Shown here piece by piece: positions 1 to 8,647 of a stretch of DNA of 64,000 nt; the first letter of the stretch is position 1; every line of letters starts with the position of its first letter. A model generated the notes under the pieces. That model was not told where the DNA came from. It ran no database searches and saw only the letters and a program-made list of their open reading frames with translations. Made by a program: the position numbers and the translations under genes. Source of the stretch: WHSW01 sp963846165 (GTDB lineage Bacteria; Actinomycetota; Thermoleophilia; Solirubrobacterales; 70-9); NCBI GenBank assembly GCA_963846165.1, contig CAWJUU010000011.1:1-64000 (forward strand). The letters are read 5' to 3'.

Positions 1-403
1 CCGCAGGCGTCGCGGCTGTGCAGCCGGGCACCGAATCTCGGCACGCACGGCGCTGGAGGCGGCGAATCAGTCGAGACCCAACCTCTCAAATGCCTGGGCG
101 GATCGCGCTCGAGACCGCGCCGGTTGAAGAACGCGCCAAAGGAGCCCGCGAGTATCGCGACGGCAGATATCGCGTAGGCCTGCAGAAAGACATCGAGAAC
201 TCGCGCGGGTGGGGAGATCGGGTTCGGCCAGCTGAGATGAGACGTCAGAAGCTGGGTGCTCGTCCCGAAGAGGGCGTCCCCGAGCGTAGTGATCTCCGTG
301 CCATTCGCATGTCGCTCGTACACAAGGATCAGCACGCTCGCGACAGCGTCGAGGACGACCGTCGCGACGAAGAGAAATAGGAGCCGCGAGCGAAGGTGCT
401 CAT
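1..403 (-). CDS. Partial pore-loop (ion-channel-like) membrane protein, runs off the left edge
   Basis: The minus strand carries an open frame from about 400 down to base 1 with no stop. It begins with a hydrophobic helix (LLFLFVATVVLDAVASVLIL). Then comes an amphipathic pore-helix-like stretch (TTLGDALFGTSTQLLTS), a second hydrophobic segment (AYAISAVAILAGSFGAFF) and a basic end, which is the TM-pore-TM layout of two-helix ion channels (Ion_trans_2). The potassium filter TVGYG is absent, so selectivity is unknown. The ATG at 401-403 is out of frame with the helices by one base after about six codons, so either an indel is present or the start lies elsewhere. The 3' end is outside the window. 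Confidence 0.5.
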
Positions 404-625
404 GCGTCGGGCTGGCCGCGCGTGCCCGAGGTTGTCGAGATGCCGGCTCGTTCCAGCCGGGCGAGGGCGGGGCGACGATGGAATCGTCCCTATGCCGTTC
501 GTCCCCGCGTTCGCCGCCGTCAGGCGTTTACTCATTGGCGGGCGACACTCCCGGTGCCACGTCGGCGCGAAGCGGAACCGGGTCAACTTACGGCCTGTCG
601 CGATCTCACGGAGGCCCAGAAAAGA

Positions 626-698
626 GCGGCTGATGGGATTCGAACCCACGACCTTCTGCATGGCAAGCAGACGCTCTAGCCAACTGAGCTACAGCCGC
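626..698 (-). tRNA. tRNA-Gly (anticodon GCC)
   Basis: The 73-base minus-strand sequence folds as a complete cloverleaf: 7-bp acceptor stem GCGGCTG/CAGCCGC, D arm containing GCTCAG, anticodon stem TCTGC/GCAGA with loop TTGCCAT, and a T arm with loop TTCGAAT. The anticodon GCC decodes glycine GGC/GGU. The 3' CCA is not encoded. It stands alone between the channel-like gene and the glyoxalase gene. Confidence 0.95.
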
Positions 699-717
699 GC
701 GAGCGCCGAGTATAGGG

Positions 718-1231
718 CTAGGAGTGGAGCTCGGAGAGCAGGTCGGCGACGTCGAGCGGAGCGGTGAACATGGCGTAGCCGCTCGGCTGTGCAGGGTCGC
801 GAGGCCACTCCTCCCTGGGCCGATCCCAGTAGAGCTCGACCCCGTTCTGATCAGGGTCGCGCAGGTAGAGCGCCTCGCTGACGCCGTGATCTGAGGCGCC
901 GTCGAGCCGGATCCCAACGTCGGCGACCCGCTTGAGCGCCTCGGCGAGGGCGCGGCGCGTCGGGATAGCGGATCGCCGTGTGAAAGAGGCCGGTGGTGCC
1001 GGGCGGCGGTGGCGAGCCCCCGCGCGACTGCCAGGTGTTGAGCCCGATGTGGTGGTGATAACCGCCGGCCGAAATGAACGCGGCGTCCTCCCCCATGCGC
1101 GCCTGGAGCTCGAAGCCGAGCACTCCTGAATAGAAGTCGAGCGCGCGGTCGAGGTCGGCCACCTTGAGGTGGACGTGCCCGATCTCGACGCCGGGATCGA
1201 TGGGGTCCGTGGCCGGGGGCTCCGAGGTCAT
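718..1231 (-). CDS. Glyoxalase/VOC-fold metalloenzyme, one frameshift
   Basis: The N-terminal half reads GHVHLKVADLDRALDFYSG, then YHHHIGLNTW, typical of catechol dioxygenase-like VOC proteins with metal-ligand histidines. After the HTAIRYP region the product continues in another frame (LAEALKRVADVGIRLDG, then LYLRDPDQNGVELYWDRP) to a stop at 718. The break is at the GGG run 962-964, where one base too many explains it. With that corrected the gene is about 170 codons, normal for a single VOC unit. ATG at 1229-1231. The substrate cannot be told from sequence. Confidence 0.8.
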
Positions 1232-1387
1232 GGGGGTAGTCAAGCAGGGGCGAACCGCGTCACCGACTCCAGGCCGCGGCCGAGTGGGACGCAGCAACAG
1301 TCGGAGCGTCAGCCGGCCGCCCGGTCCAGCGCTTCGTCTACCAGGCGGCCGGCTTTGGTGTCGTGCCGAAGTCAACAGCGATCCGGG

Positions 1388-1807
1388 TCAGCCCCCAGCG
1401 CCGTCAAGCGCCTCGTTGACCAGACGGTCGGCCGCGGCGTTCTGCTCACGGCGCACATGGCGGATCGACCAGCGCCCGAGGTCCCCGAGCGCGGCGCGGA
1501 CCTCGCCGTGAAGCTCGCGCAGGTTGGCGTCCTTGACCCGGTATTCGCCCTTGACCTGGCGCACGATCAGCTCCGAGTCGCCAATCAGCTCCACCTCGCG
1601 GGCGCCGAGCTGCTTCGCGAGCTCGATTCCGAGCAGCAGCGCGCGGTACTCGGCGACGTTGTTGGTCGCCGGCCCGATCAGCCTCGCCTGCTCGTCGATC
1701 ACGGCGCCGTCGGCCGCCGTGATCACGGCCGCGACCGCGGCCGGCCCGGGATTGCCGCGCGCGCCGCCGTCGACGTTGACGATCACGTGCTCAGTGCTCT
1801 CGGCCAT
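1388..1807 (-). CDS. Ribonuclease HI family protein
   Basis: This 139-residue protein has the RNase H core. It starts VNVDGGARGNPGPAA with the first catalytic Asp, then has NNVAEYRALLLG with the catalytic Glu, ELIGDSELIVRQ with the second Asp, and a late basic region RREQNAAADRLVNEAL with the last Asp. The length and the GGARGNPGPA start match the N-terminal RNase H domain of mycobacterial Rv2228c-type proteins, here without the fused phosphatase domain. Such enzymes cut RNA in RNA:DNA hybrids. ATG at 1807; the next gene upstream ends 11 bases away, so the two are probably cotranscribed. Confidence 0.88.
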   Translation of the reverse strand: MAESTEHVIVNVDGGARGNPGPAAVAAVITAADGAVIDEQARLIGPATNNVAEYRALLLGIELAKQLGAREVELIGDSELIVRQVKGEYRVKDANLRELHGEVRAALGDLGRWSIRHVRREQNAAADRLVNEALDGAGG

Positions 1808-1818
1808 TACCAGCGCGC

Positions 1819-2358
1819 TCAGTCAACGTGCAGGCGTCCCTCGGGGTCCGCGGTCGCGTTCCAGGCCTTCTCGTCGGCCGGCAGCTCGTCGATCTCGGTG
1901 CCCTTGCCCGTCTGGGTGACCTCGGCGCCCTCCACTTGCCACCGGTACCAAGAGAGATCCCAGGCGACGGTGATCACGTTGCCGCGCACCGTCGCGCGAG
2001 GAGTCCCGAGCGACCGCGAAAGGCCGGCAACCTTGCGCGCCTCGTGGCTGGCGTTGAAGACGTCGAGCGGGGCCATGACCCGCGGCTCCGGCTCGGGGTC
2101 CGGCTCGGCAGCCGGCGACTCGGTCCGGCGCCTGATCCGCTCCCGCAGGCCGGCTCCGAGGTTCACCCGGCGACGCTCGGTCGCCGGGCGGCTGACGGTT
2201 CCGGCGAGCCCCGCGGGCACCCAGCCCGAGGCCTCTGCCCGCGGCTTGCAGAGGGCGCACACGCCGACGGTTTCGCCGTCACCGTCGATGTAGGCGCTCA
2301 TTCGTTCGCCGCTCAGGATCGTGCGCTCGCAGATCCCGCAGGCGTCAAAGTCGCTCAC
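1819..2358 (-). CDS. Conserved hypothetical protein with N-terminal CxxC pair
   Basis: I do not recognise a named family. The 179-residue product opens with a treble-clef or zinc-ribbon-like motif (CGIC, then CALCKP about 25 residues later), followed by a proline/arginine/glutamate-rich linker. A C-terminal domain (VFNASHEARKVAGLSRSLG, then WDLSWYRWQVE) follows. I chose the GTG at 2356-2358 because it immediately precedes the first CxxC (VSDFDACGIC) and lies 31 bases from the end of the EF-G-like gene. The zinc motif suggests nucleic-acid or protein contact; the function is unknown. Confidence 0.65.
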   Translation of the reverse strand: MSDFDACGICERTILSGERMSAYIDGDGETVGVCALCKPRAEASGWVPAGLAGTVSRPATERRRVNLGAGLRERIRRRTESPAAEPDPEPEPRVMAPLDVFNASHEARKVAGLSRSLGTPRATVRGNVITVAWDLSWYRWQVEGAEVTQTGKGTEIDELPADEKAWNATADPEGRLHVD

Positions 2359-2389
2359 CGCCGCAACGTAGCAGTGGCCGACGCCCGTC

Positions 2390-4483
2390 CTAGGCCTTGA
2401 CGCCCTGCTCGTCGCTGGCCTTGGCCTCGGCGACGATCTTCTGGGCGATGTGGCCGGGCACCTCCTCGTAGCGCAAGAACTCCATCGTGTAGTCGCCCCG
2501 CCCGCCGGTGATCGCGCGCAGGTCGGGCGCGTAGTCGAGCACCTCGGCCATCGGCACCTCGGCCTTGATCTCGGTCGCCGAGCCCTTCGGCTCGACCCCG
2601 AGCGGTCGGCCGCGCCGGGAGTTGAGGTCGCCGACGACGTCTCCGACACAGTCCTCCGGCACGGCGATCGCCATCTGCATGATCGGCTCGAGCAGGTATG
2701 CGTCGGCGTCGGCGACGGCCTGCTTGAAGGCCAATGAGCCGGCGATCTTGAACGCCATTTCCGACGAGTCCACGCTGTGGTGCTGGCCGTCGAAGAGCCG
2801 CACCTTGACATCCTTCATCGGGTAGCCGGCGAGCACGCCGCCGGCCATCGCCTCGACGATCCCCTTCTCGACCGCGGGGATAAAGCCGCCGGGGATCACG
2901 CCGCCCTTGATCGCGTTTACGAACTCGAACCCCTCGCCGGACTCGTTGGGCTCGATCTCGATGTGGCAATCGCCGAACTGGCCGCGGCCCCCGGTCTGCT
3001 TCTTGTAGCGCCCGTGCGCCTTGGCGGACTTGCGGATCGTCTCGATGTATGGCACCTGCGGGGGGTGCAGCTCGATCTCGGCCCCGAAGCGGCGCCTGAT
3101 CCGGTCGACGATCACCTCGACGTGGACCTGGGTCAGCCCGGCGATGATCTGCTCCCCCGTCTCGGGGTCTCGGTGGACGTCGAGCGTCGGGTCCTCCTCG
3201 GAGAGGCGGCGGATGGCGCTCGCGGCCTTCTCCTCGTCGCCCTTGGACTTCGGCTCATACGCGAACGCCATCACCGGCGCCGGCAGGTCGAGCGCCGGGA
3301 AGCGAACCGGGGTCTCCTTGGCCGCGAGCACGTCGCCGGCGCGGGTCTCCTTGAGCTTCGCAACCGCGCCGATGTCCCCGGGGCCGAGCTCGTCTATCGG
3401 GCTCATCTCCTTACCCTCGGGCGCGGCGAGCTGACCCATCCGCTCCTTCTCGCGTCGCGAGACGTTGAGCGCGTGCGAATCGGAACGCAGAACGCCCGAG
3501 CAGACCCGGAGCATGTTGATCCGACCGGTGTAGGGATCGGCGGTGGTCTTGAACACGTAGGCGAGCAGGTCGCCGGACTCGTCGGGCTCGATCTCGACCG
3601 GCTCGCCATCCTCACCGAGCGCGGAGAAAGCGCCCCGCATCGCCGGCGATGGGACGTCGTCGACCAGCGCCTCGAGCAGGCGGTTGGTTCCCAGGTTCTT
3701 GGTTGCGATCCCGCAGGTGACCGGAAACAGGTGCCCCTCGGTGACCCCCTTCTTCAGCGCGGCGACGATCTCGTCGTGGGAGATCTCCTCGCCCTCGAGG
3801 TAACGCTCCATGAGCTCGTCGGAGTTCTCAGCGACCTCGTCCATGAGCTTCTCGCGGTACTCCTCGGCCTGCTCCTGCAGCTCCTCGGGGATCTCGACCT
3901 GCTTCGAGTTCCCGCGCCCGTCGCCGTCGTACTCGAACGCGGTCATGTCGACCAGGTCGATCACTCCGCGGGTTTCGTGCTCGGAGCCGATCGGGATCTC
4001 GGTCGCGACGACGTGCTCGCCGAAGGCGGCCTTGAGCGAGTCGAGGGTGCGGAAGAAATCAGCGCGCTCGCGGTCGAGCATGTTCACGAACACGAGCCGG
4101 GCGAGGCCCTCCTCGTTGGCCCGGTCCCAGAGCCGCTCGGTATGGACCTCGACCCCCATCACCCCGTTGACGACGAAAACCGCCGCATCCACGACCCGCA
4201 GCGCGGCGAGCGTGTCGGCGATGAAGCTCGGTTCGCCCGGCGTGTCGATCATGTTCACCTTGCGGCCGTCGTGCTCGAACGACGTAACCGCGGCGCCGAT
4301 CGACATCCCGCGCTCCTGCTCGTCCTCCTCGAAATCGCAGACGGTGGAGCCGTCGTCCACCCGGCCGAGGCGGTTGACGACGCCCGACTCGAACAGGATC
4401 GCCTCGGCGAGGCTCGTCTTGCCGCTGCCCCGGTGACCTACGAGCGCGACGTTGCGGATGCGGTCGGGGGCCTTGTGCGGCAT
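2390..4483 (-). CDS. EF-G2-type translational GTPase paralogue
   Basis: 697 residues covering EF-G domains I-V: P-loop GHRGSGKTS (16-24), switch-II region DTPGEPSF (80-87), NMLD (134-137), the domain II module, and the domain IV region around GGRGQFGDCHIEIEP. It differs from canonical FusA, which has AHIDAGKTT, DTPGHVDF and NKMD; here the switch-II histidine needed for ribosome-stimulated GTP hydrolysis is Glu84. This fits the FusA2/EF-G2 group of actinobacteria and Thermus. It is not part of an rpsL-rpsG-fusA-tuf operon. ATG at 4483. A canonical fusA is expected elsewhere in the genome. Confidence 0.88.
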   Translation of the reverse strand: MPHKAPDRIRNVALVGHRGSGKTSLAEAILFESGVVNRLGRVDDGSTVCDFEEDEQERGMSIGAAVTSFEHDGRKVNMIDTPGEPSFIADTLAALRVVDAAVFVVNGVMGVEVHTERLWDRANEEGLARLVFVNMLDRERADFFRTLDSLKAAFGEHVVATEIPIGSEHETRGVIDLVDMTAFEYDGDGRGNSKQVEIPEELQEQAEEYREKLMDEVAENSDELMERYLEGEEISHDEIVAALKKGVTEGHLFPVTCGIATKNLGTNRLLEALVDDVPSPAMRGAFSALGEDGEPVEIEPDESGDLLAYVFKTTADPYTGRINMLRVCSGVLRSDSHALNVSRREKERMGQLAAPEGKEMSPIDELGPGDIGAVAKLKETRAGDVLAAKETPVRFPALDLPAPVMAFAYEPKSKGDEEKAASAIRRLSEEDPTLDVHRDPETGEQIIAGLTQVHVEVIVDRIRRRFGAEIELHPPQVPYIETIRKSAKAHGRYKKQTGGRGQFGDCHIEIEPNESGEGFEFVNAIKGGVIPGGFIPAVEKGIVEAMAGGVLAGYPMKDVKVRLFDGQHHSVDSSEMAFKIAGSLAFKQAVADADAYLLEPIMQMAIAVPEDCVGDVVGDLNSRRGRPLGVEPKGSATEIKAEVPMAEVLDYAPDLRAITGGRGDYTMEFLRYEEVPGHIAQKIVAEAKASDEQGVKA

Positions 4484-4562
4484 CGGCCGGACTATATCCA
4501 GCGAGACGAGCCGGTTTGCCCGCGCACCCCCGCAGGCGAAGCCGAGGAGGTGGCGCGATTGC

Positions 4563-5336
4563 CTAGACCACGAAGCGGGAGCGAAGGCCGATCACGGCCT
4601 TGGTGTGGAGCTGGGAGACGCGCGACTCGGTCACCCCGAGGACCTCGCCGATCTCACGCAGGGTGAGGTTCTCGTAGTAATAGAGGGCGATCACGAGCCG
4701 CTCGCGCTCGGGCAGCGACTCGATCGCATCGGCGAGCCGGTCCTTGACCTCCGACGTCTGCGCCTCCGCCTCGGGATCGACGGCGCCCGGGTCCTGGATC
4801 GTGTCCAGGATCGAGATCTGGCTGCCACCCTCGGGATCGGCGAAAGTCCACAGGTCGTCGAGCGCGAGCACCGACGAGTTGGCGATCTCGAGCAGCGCGT
4901 TTCGGAACTCGTCCACCGTCATCTCGAGCTTCTCGGCCATCTCCTCGTCGGTCGGCGTGCGGCCGAGCGCGGCCTCGAGTGCTGCATGGGCCTTCTCGAC
5001 GTCTCGAGCGCGCGCCCGAACCGAGCGCGGCACCCAGTCGAGCGAGCGGAGCTCGTCGATGATCGCGCCCTTGACCCGGGCGACGGCAAAGGTCTCGAAC
5101 TTGATCTCGCGCTCGGTGTCGAACCGCTCGATCGCACCGATCAGGCCCAGCAGCCCGTAGGAGATCAGGTCGGACTCCTCGACGTGCGAGGGAAGGCCCG
5201 AGGCCATGCGCCCGGCGATGAACTTGACCAGGGGCGAATATGCGACGACCAATCGCTCGCGAGCCTTCTCGTCCCCCTCGAGCTTGTATCGACGCCATAG
5301 CTCGCGGAGCTCGACTGCCTTGACGTTCGTTTCCAT
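4563..5336 (-). CDS. RNA polymerase sigma factor, WhiG/FliA type
   Basis: 257 residues with sigma-70 region 2 (YSPLVKFIAGRMASGLPSHV, then DLISYGLLGLIGAIERF and FETFAVARVKGAIIDELR), region 3, and a region 4 helix-turn-helix (LTLREIGEVLGVTESRVSQL). The DELRSLDWVPRSVR segment is diagnostic of the FliA/WhiG group, which controls motility or sporulation-type programmes. No flagellar genes occur in this window, so a developmental or stress role is more likely; that is inference. ATG at 5334-5336; a purine-rich GAGAAGGGG lies about 15 bases upstream. Confidence 0.9.
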   Translation of the reverse strand: METNVKAVELRELWRRYKLEGDEKARERLVVAYSPLVKFIAGRMASGLPSHVEESDLISYGLLGLIGAIERFDTEREIKFETFAVARVKGAIIDELRSLDWVPRSVRARARDVEKAHAALEAALGRTPTDEEMAEKLEMTVDEFRNALLEIANSSVLALDDLWTFADPEGGSQISILDTIQDPGAVDPEAEAQTSEVKDRLADAIESLPERERLVIALYYYENLTLREIGEVLGVTESRVSQLHTKAVIGLRSRFVV

Positions 5337-5379
5337 CTTGGACAGCTGTTCCCCTTCTCGGAACGTTACTCGTGCGCGC

Positions 5380-6309
5380 CTATGCGCGCGGGTGCGACTT
5401 TGCGTACTCACGCCGGAGGCGTGACGGCTCGACCCGGGTGTAGATCTGGGTCGTCGAGATGCTCGCGTGGCCGAGAAGCTCCTGGATCGAGCGCAGATCG
5501 GCCCCTCCCTCGAGCAGGTGGGTGGCGAACGAGTGTCGTAGCGTGTGTGGCGAGATGCGCCCAGCGACGGCGGCCTCGTGGACCCACTTGCAGAGTCGGC
5601 GACGGATGTCGGACGGCGAGAGCCGTCGCCCGCGGCGGGAGACGAACAGCGCCGGCTCGTCGCGGGGCGGCCCGAGCGCATGCCGGGATCTCTCCAAATA
5701 GCGGCGCAGCGCGCGCTGCGCGGGCTCGCCGACCGGCAGCACGCGGGTCTTGCGCCCCTTGCCCGTCACCCGCACCGTCTCGGAGTCGAAGTCGATGTCG
5801 TCGCGATCGAGTGAGACGATCTCCTCGGCGCGCAGCCCGCACGAGTAGGTGATCTCGAACAGCGCCCGGTCGCGGACCTCGAGCGGGGTGCGCGCCGGGA
5901 TCCGGTCGAGCAGGGCCGCCACCTCGGCTCGCCCGAGCACCCGGGGCAGCTTCGATTCACGCTTCGGTGCCGGCAGCAGGTCGGCCGGGTTGCTCTCCGC
6001 CGCGCCGGTTGCGACCAGGTGGGCGTGAAAGCCACGTGCCGAGGCCAGCTTGCGCGCCACGCTTGCCCTTGCCAGCCGCCGCTCAGACAGCGTCGCCGCG
6101 TACGCACGCAGGTCGCGGTAGGCGAGCTCGCCCGGCTCGCGCCGGCGTCCGGTTGCCCACGCCGCGAGCTCGAGCAGGTCGCGCCTGTACGCCCGCAATG
6201 TCGCCGGCGAAGCCCCCCGCGTGCGCAGTTCGCTCATGTACGAATCGAGCCCCGCCTCCCAGGCAGGGCTGATCGTGAGCTTGTCCGCAGGCGCCGAGTC
6301 CACAGGCAT
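5380..6309 (-). CDS. Tyrosine recombinase, XerC/XerD family
   Basis: 309 residues: N-terminal SAM-like core-binding domain (AWEAGLDSYMSELRTRGASP), then the catalytic domain with Arg in GLRAEEIVSLD, the HTLRHSFATHLLEGG box and the nucleophile Tyr in STTQIYTRV. Length and layout match chromosomal XerC/XerD, which resolve chromosome dimers at dif with FtsK, rather than phage integrases, which are usually longer and carry an N-terminal arm-binding domain. It lies 43 bases upstream of the sigma-factor gene. I cannot separate XerC from XerD by eye. Confidence 0.9.
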   Translation of the reverse strand: MPVDSAPADKLTISPAWEAGLDSYMSELRTRGASPATLRAYRRDLLELAAWATGRRREPGELAYRDLRAYAATLSERRLARASVARKLASARGFHAHLVATGAAESNPADLLPAPKRESKLPRVLGRAEVAALLDRIPARTPLEVRDRALFEITYSCGLRAEEIVSLDRDDIDFDSETVRVTGKGRKTRVLPVGEPAQRALRRYLERSRHALGPPRDEPALFVSRRGRRLSPSDIRRRLCKWVHEAAVAGRISPHTLRHSFATHLLEGGADLRSIQELLGHASISTTQIYTRVEPSRLRREYAKSHPRA

Positions 6310-6358
6310 GGGGTGGGATTCGCCGCCGCCCGACCCACGCCTGCTCGCGAGGCCAGTG

Positions 6359-7456
6359 TTAGCCGATGTAAATAGGCGTTCCGATGTCGACCTGGTCGTA
6401 GAGCTCGATCACGTCGGGGACGGCCATCCGCACGCACCCGTGCGAGGCCGCGGTGCCGAGCGAGCCGATGTCGTCGGTGCCGTGGATGCCGGCACCGTCA
6501 TAGATTCCCATCCAGCGCTCCTTGAGCGGGTTCTCGGGCACGCCACCGGGGACCGTCGTTCCGGCGAGCGAGCCCGCCCAGTCCGAATCGGGCACGTTCC
6601 AGACTGGGTCCACCGCCATGTTCTGGATGCTGTACTCGCCGGCGGGTGTGTCGAAGCCCTGGGCGCCGATCGCGACGGTGTAGGTCTTGACCGGCTTCAG
6701 GTCCCGAAACAGGGTGAGCTCGAAGGTCGAGCGGTTGACGGTCAGGTAGGTCGGGTAGCGGGCGGCGAGCTCGGCGGTCGTCACCTCGGGCTCGACTCGT
6801 TCGACCGGGAGCGAGACCGTGCGCCGGTCCGGGCTCTGGACCGCCGACTCGAGCTTCGCGCGCAGCTCGTCGCTAACCACGGCGACGCCCTCTTGGCCCT
6901 GGACCGGGCTGAGCGAGGTCGGGGTCGGCTCGACCGAGGCATCGACCGGCTCGCGGTTGACCTCCGCTTCGACCGTGTCGATGAACTCGGTCAGCGCCTG
7001 GCCGGAATAGGTGATCTGGGGCGCGATCGCGACGTCGACCTCACCCCCGGTCGCATAGCGCCAGACGCGGGTCGGCAGGCCGCCTTCCTGGCTTTCGTCG
7101 AGCGCGCGGTCGACCATCCCGTCGACGTCGGAGGCGACCTCGAGCTTCTCGGGGCTGATCCGGTACTTGACTCCCTCGAACGTGACCGTGACGTGCTCGC
7201 GCAGGGGCTCGACCAGCTCTGCGTCGACCAGCGCCCGGGCTTCGTCGGCGGTCATCCCGCCGACGTCGACGCCGCCGATCGTCACGCCCTCGGCGATCTG
7301 GTCCTTGCGCGAGGAGTCCCAGGCGTAGGCGCCCACCGCTCCCATGAGCAGGATGGCGATCAGGATGACCACCGTGATCTGAAGCTTGCGTCCCACCGAT
7401 CGAAAAGTGTAGGGAGAGGGCCCGTCGGCGCCCCCACTCTGATTTCTACGCTGCAA
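6359..7456 (-). CDS. L,D-transpeptidase (YkuD) with PG-binding domain
   Basis: 365 residues: a single N-terminal membrane helix (ITVVILIAILLMGAVGAYAW, residues 27-46), a PG_binding_4 domain around GGVDVGGMTADEARALV, a linker, and a YkuD catalytic domain with HGTDDIGSLGTAASHGCVRM, which contains the catalytic Cys and its His and Arg. Such enzymes form 3-3 peptide crosslinks in peptidoglycan or attach proteins to it. The protein should be anchored in the membrane with the catalytic domain outside. The ATG at 7456 is used; a GTG at residue 22, just before the helix, is also possible. Confidence 0.9.
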   Translation of the reverse strand: MQRRNQSGGADGPSPYTFRSVGRKLQITVVILIAILLMGAVGAYAWDSSRKDQIAEGVTIGGVDVGGMTADEARALVDAELVEPLREHVTVTFEGVKYRISPEKLEVASDVDGMVDRALDESQEGGLPTRVWRYATGGEVDVAIAPQITYSGQALTEFIDTVEAEVNREPVDASVEPTPTSLSPVQGQEGVAVVSDELRAKLESAVQSPDRRTVSLPVERVEPEVTTAELAARYPTYLTVNRSTFELTLFRDLKPVKTYTVAIGAQGFDTPAGEYSIQNMAVDPVWNVPDSDWAGSLAGTTVPGGVPENPLKERWMGIYDGAGIHGTDDIGSLGTAASHGCVRMAVPDVIELYDQVDIGTPIYIG

Positions 7457-7503
7457 TCGTCAGTTCAGATCGCAACGGGGATTGCAGGACTCAGGCTCGG
7501 CGC

Positions 7504-8592
7504 TCAGATGCCGAGGGGCTCGCGGTCGGCCGCTACGCCATCGCGCTCGGCGCGGCGCTCGCGGCGCACGTTGGGGCTCCAACGCAGGAAGTCCTCGACC
7601 TCGCGTTCGTAGCGGTAGCCCTCCTCCGCCCCGCGCCCGCGCATGATCGGCGCGAGGCGCAGGTGCTCACCGAGCTGGATCAGCGTCTCGCGCGATGTGA
7701 ACCCGTAGTCGAAGCCCGCGGCCTTGTAGAGACGGTTGTCGACCCCACGCCCGAAGCGCAGCAGGTTGGTCATCTCGTCGGGGATCCGCAGGCCGAGGCG
7801 GCGCAGCGGGCCGATCAGCAGACCGCTGCCGAATGGCGGCAGCACCGGGAGCGCGCGCTTGCCGAGCAGCGAGATTGCCTCGGAGAGCGCCAGCACCCCA
7901 TCCGCGGCGACGTTGAAGACACCGGGGATCTCATTCAGCGCCGCGTGCTCGAGCGCGTGCACGACATCGTCCTCGTGGATGAACTGGAGCCGCGGGTCGA
8001 AGCCGAGCACCATCGGCACCACCGGCAGCGCGAACATGCGGGTGAAGTTGGTCTCGACGTCGGGCCCGAGCACGTTCGCGCAACGCAACACGGTCACGGT
8101 CACGTCGGGGTTCTTCTCCGAGAAGTCGGCGACCGCCTCCTCGGCCTCGACCAGGTCGCGCTCGAGCAGCGAGTCGGGAGCGTGCGGGCGGCGCATCCGC
8201 TCGGTGAAGAAGGCCGGGTCGTCCTGCTCCGAGCCGTAATAGAGGGTCGAGCCCTTGAAGATGAACTTGCGCACCGGCGAGTCACTGCCGGTGCACGCCG
8301 CGAGGATGTTCATCGTCCCGATGACGTTGTTCTCGTGCGCCTCGCGCGCCGGGGCGGCGAGCGAGTTGACGACCATCCGCGTGTCGATCACCGTGTCGAT
8401 CTCGGCCGCGCGGACGATCCGCTGGATCAGCGAGTGCTGGTTCGAGACCTTGACGAACTCGGTTCGCTCGAGCTCGCGGCGGGGCTCGCGCGAGTCGACG
8501 CCGATGATCGTCTCGATCTGCTCGAAGCCCTCGAGCGCCTGGGCAAGCCGAGCGCCCCAGTAGGTCGACAGGCCGGTGACCAGGACCCTCAT
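7504..8592 (-). CDS. NAD-dependent epimerase/dehydratase (extended SDR)
   Basis: 362 residues with a degenerate Rossmann dinucleotide motif at the start (VTGLSTYWGARLAQAL in place of GxxGxxG), an NNVIGTMNILAAC segment, a TLYYGS region at the position of the YxxxK motif but without a clear lysine, and an SDR-like C-terminal half (FNVAADGVLALSEAI). The variant glycine motif and missing YxxxK suggest altered cofactor use or an atypical reaction. Related proteins often sit near acyltransferases in actinobacteria, as here: the next gene upstream is a PlsC-type acyltransferase 55 bases away. The substrate is unknown. Confidence 0.78.
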   Translation of the reverse strand: MRVLVTGLSTYWGARLAQALEGFEQIETIIGVDSREPRRELERTEFVKVSNQHSLIQRIVRAAEIDTVIDTRMVVNSLAAPAREAHENNVIGTMNILAACTGSDSPVRKFIFKGSTLYYGSEQDDPAFFTERMRRPHAPDSLLERDLVEAEEAVADFSEKNPDVTVTVLRCANVLGPDVETNFTRMFALPVVPMVLGFDPRLQFIHEDDVVHALEHAALNEIPGVFNVAADGVLALSEAISLLGKRALPVLPPFGSGLLIGPLRRLGLRIPDEMTNLLRFGRGVDNRLYKAAGFDYGFTSRETLIQLGEHLRLAPIMRGRGAEEGYRYEREVEDFLRWSPNVRRERRAERDGVAADREPLGI

Positions 8593-8647
8593 CCGAACCA
8601 GTCCCTGCCGCCGGCATGCTCGGCTTCGCCTCCGCTGCCGACGGGTC

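Noticed and set aside
2777..4666. A 629-codon open frame on the plus strand across the EF-G-like gene
   Set aside because: It is antisense to a clearly conserved gene, has no family motifs, and is the usual by-product of GC-rich third positions.
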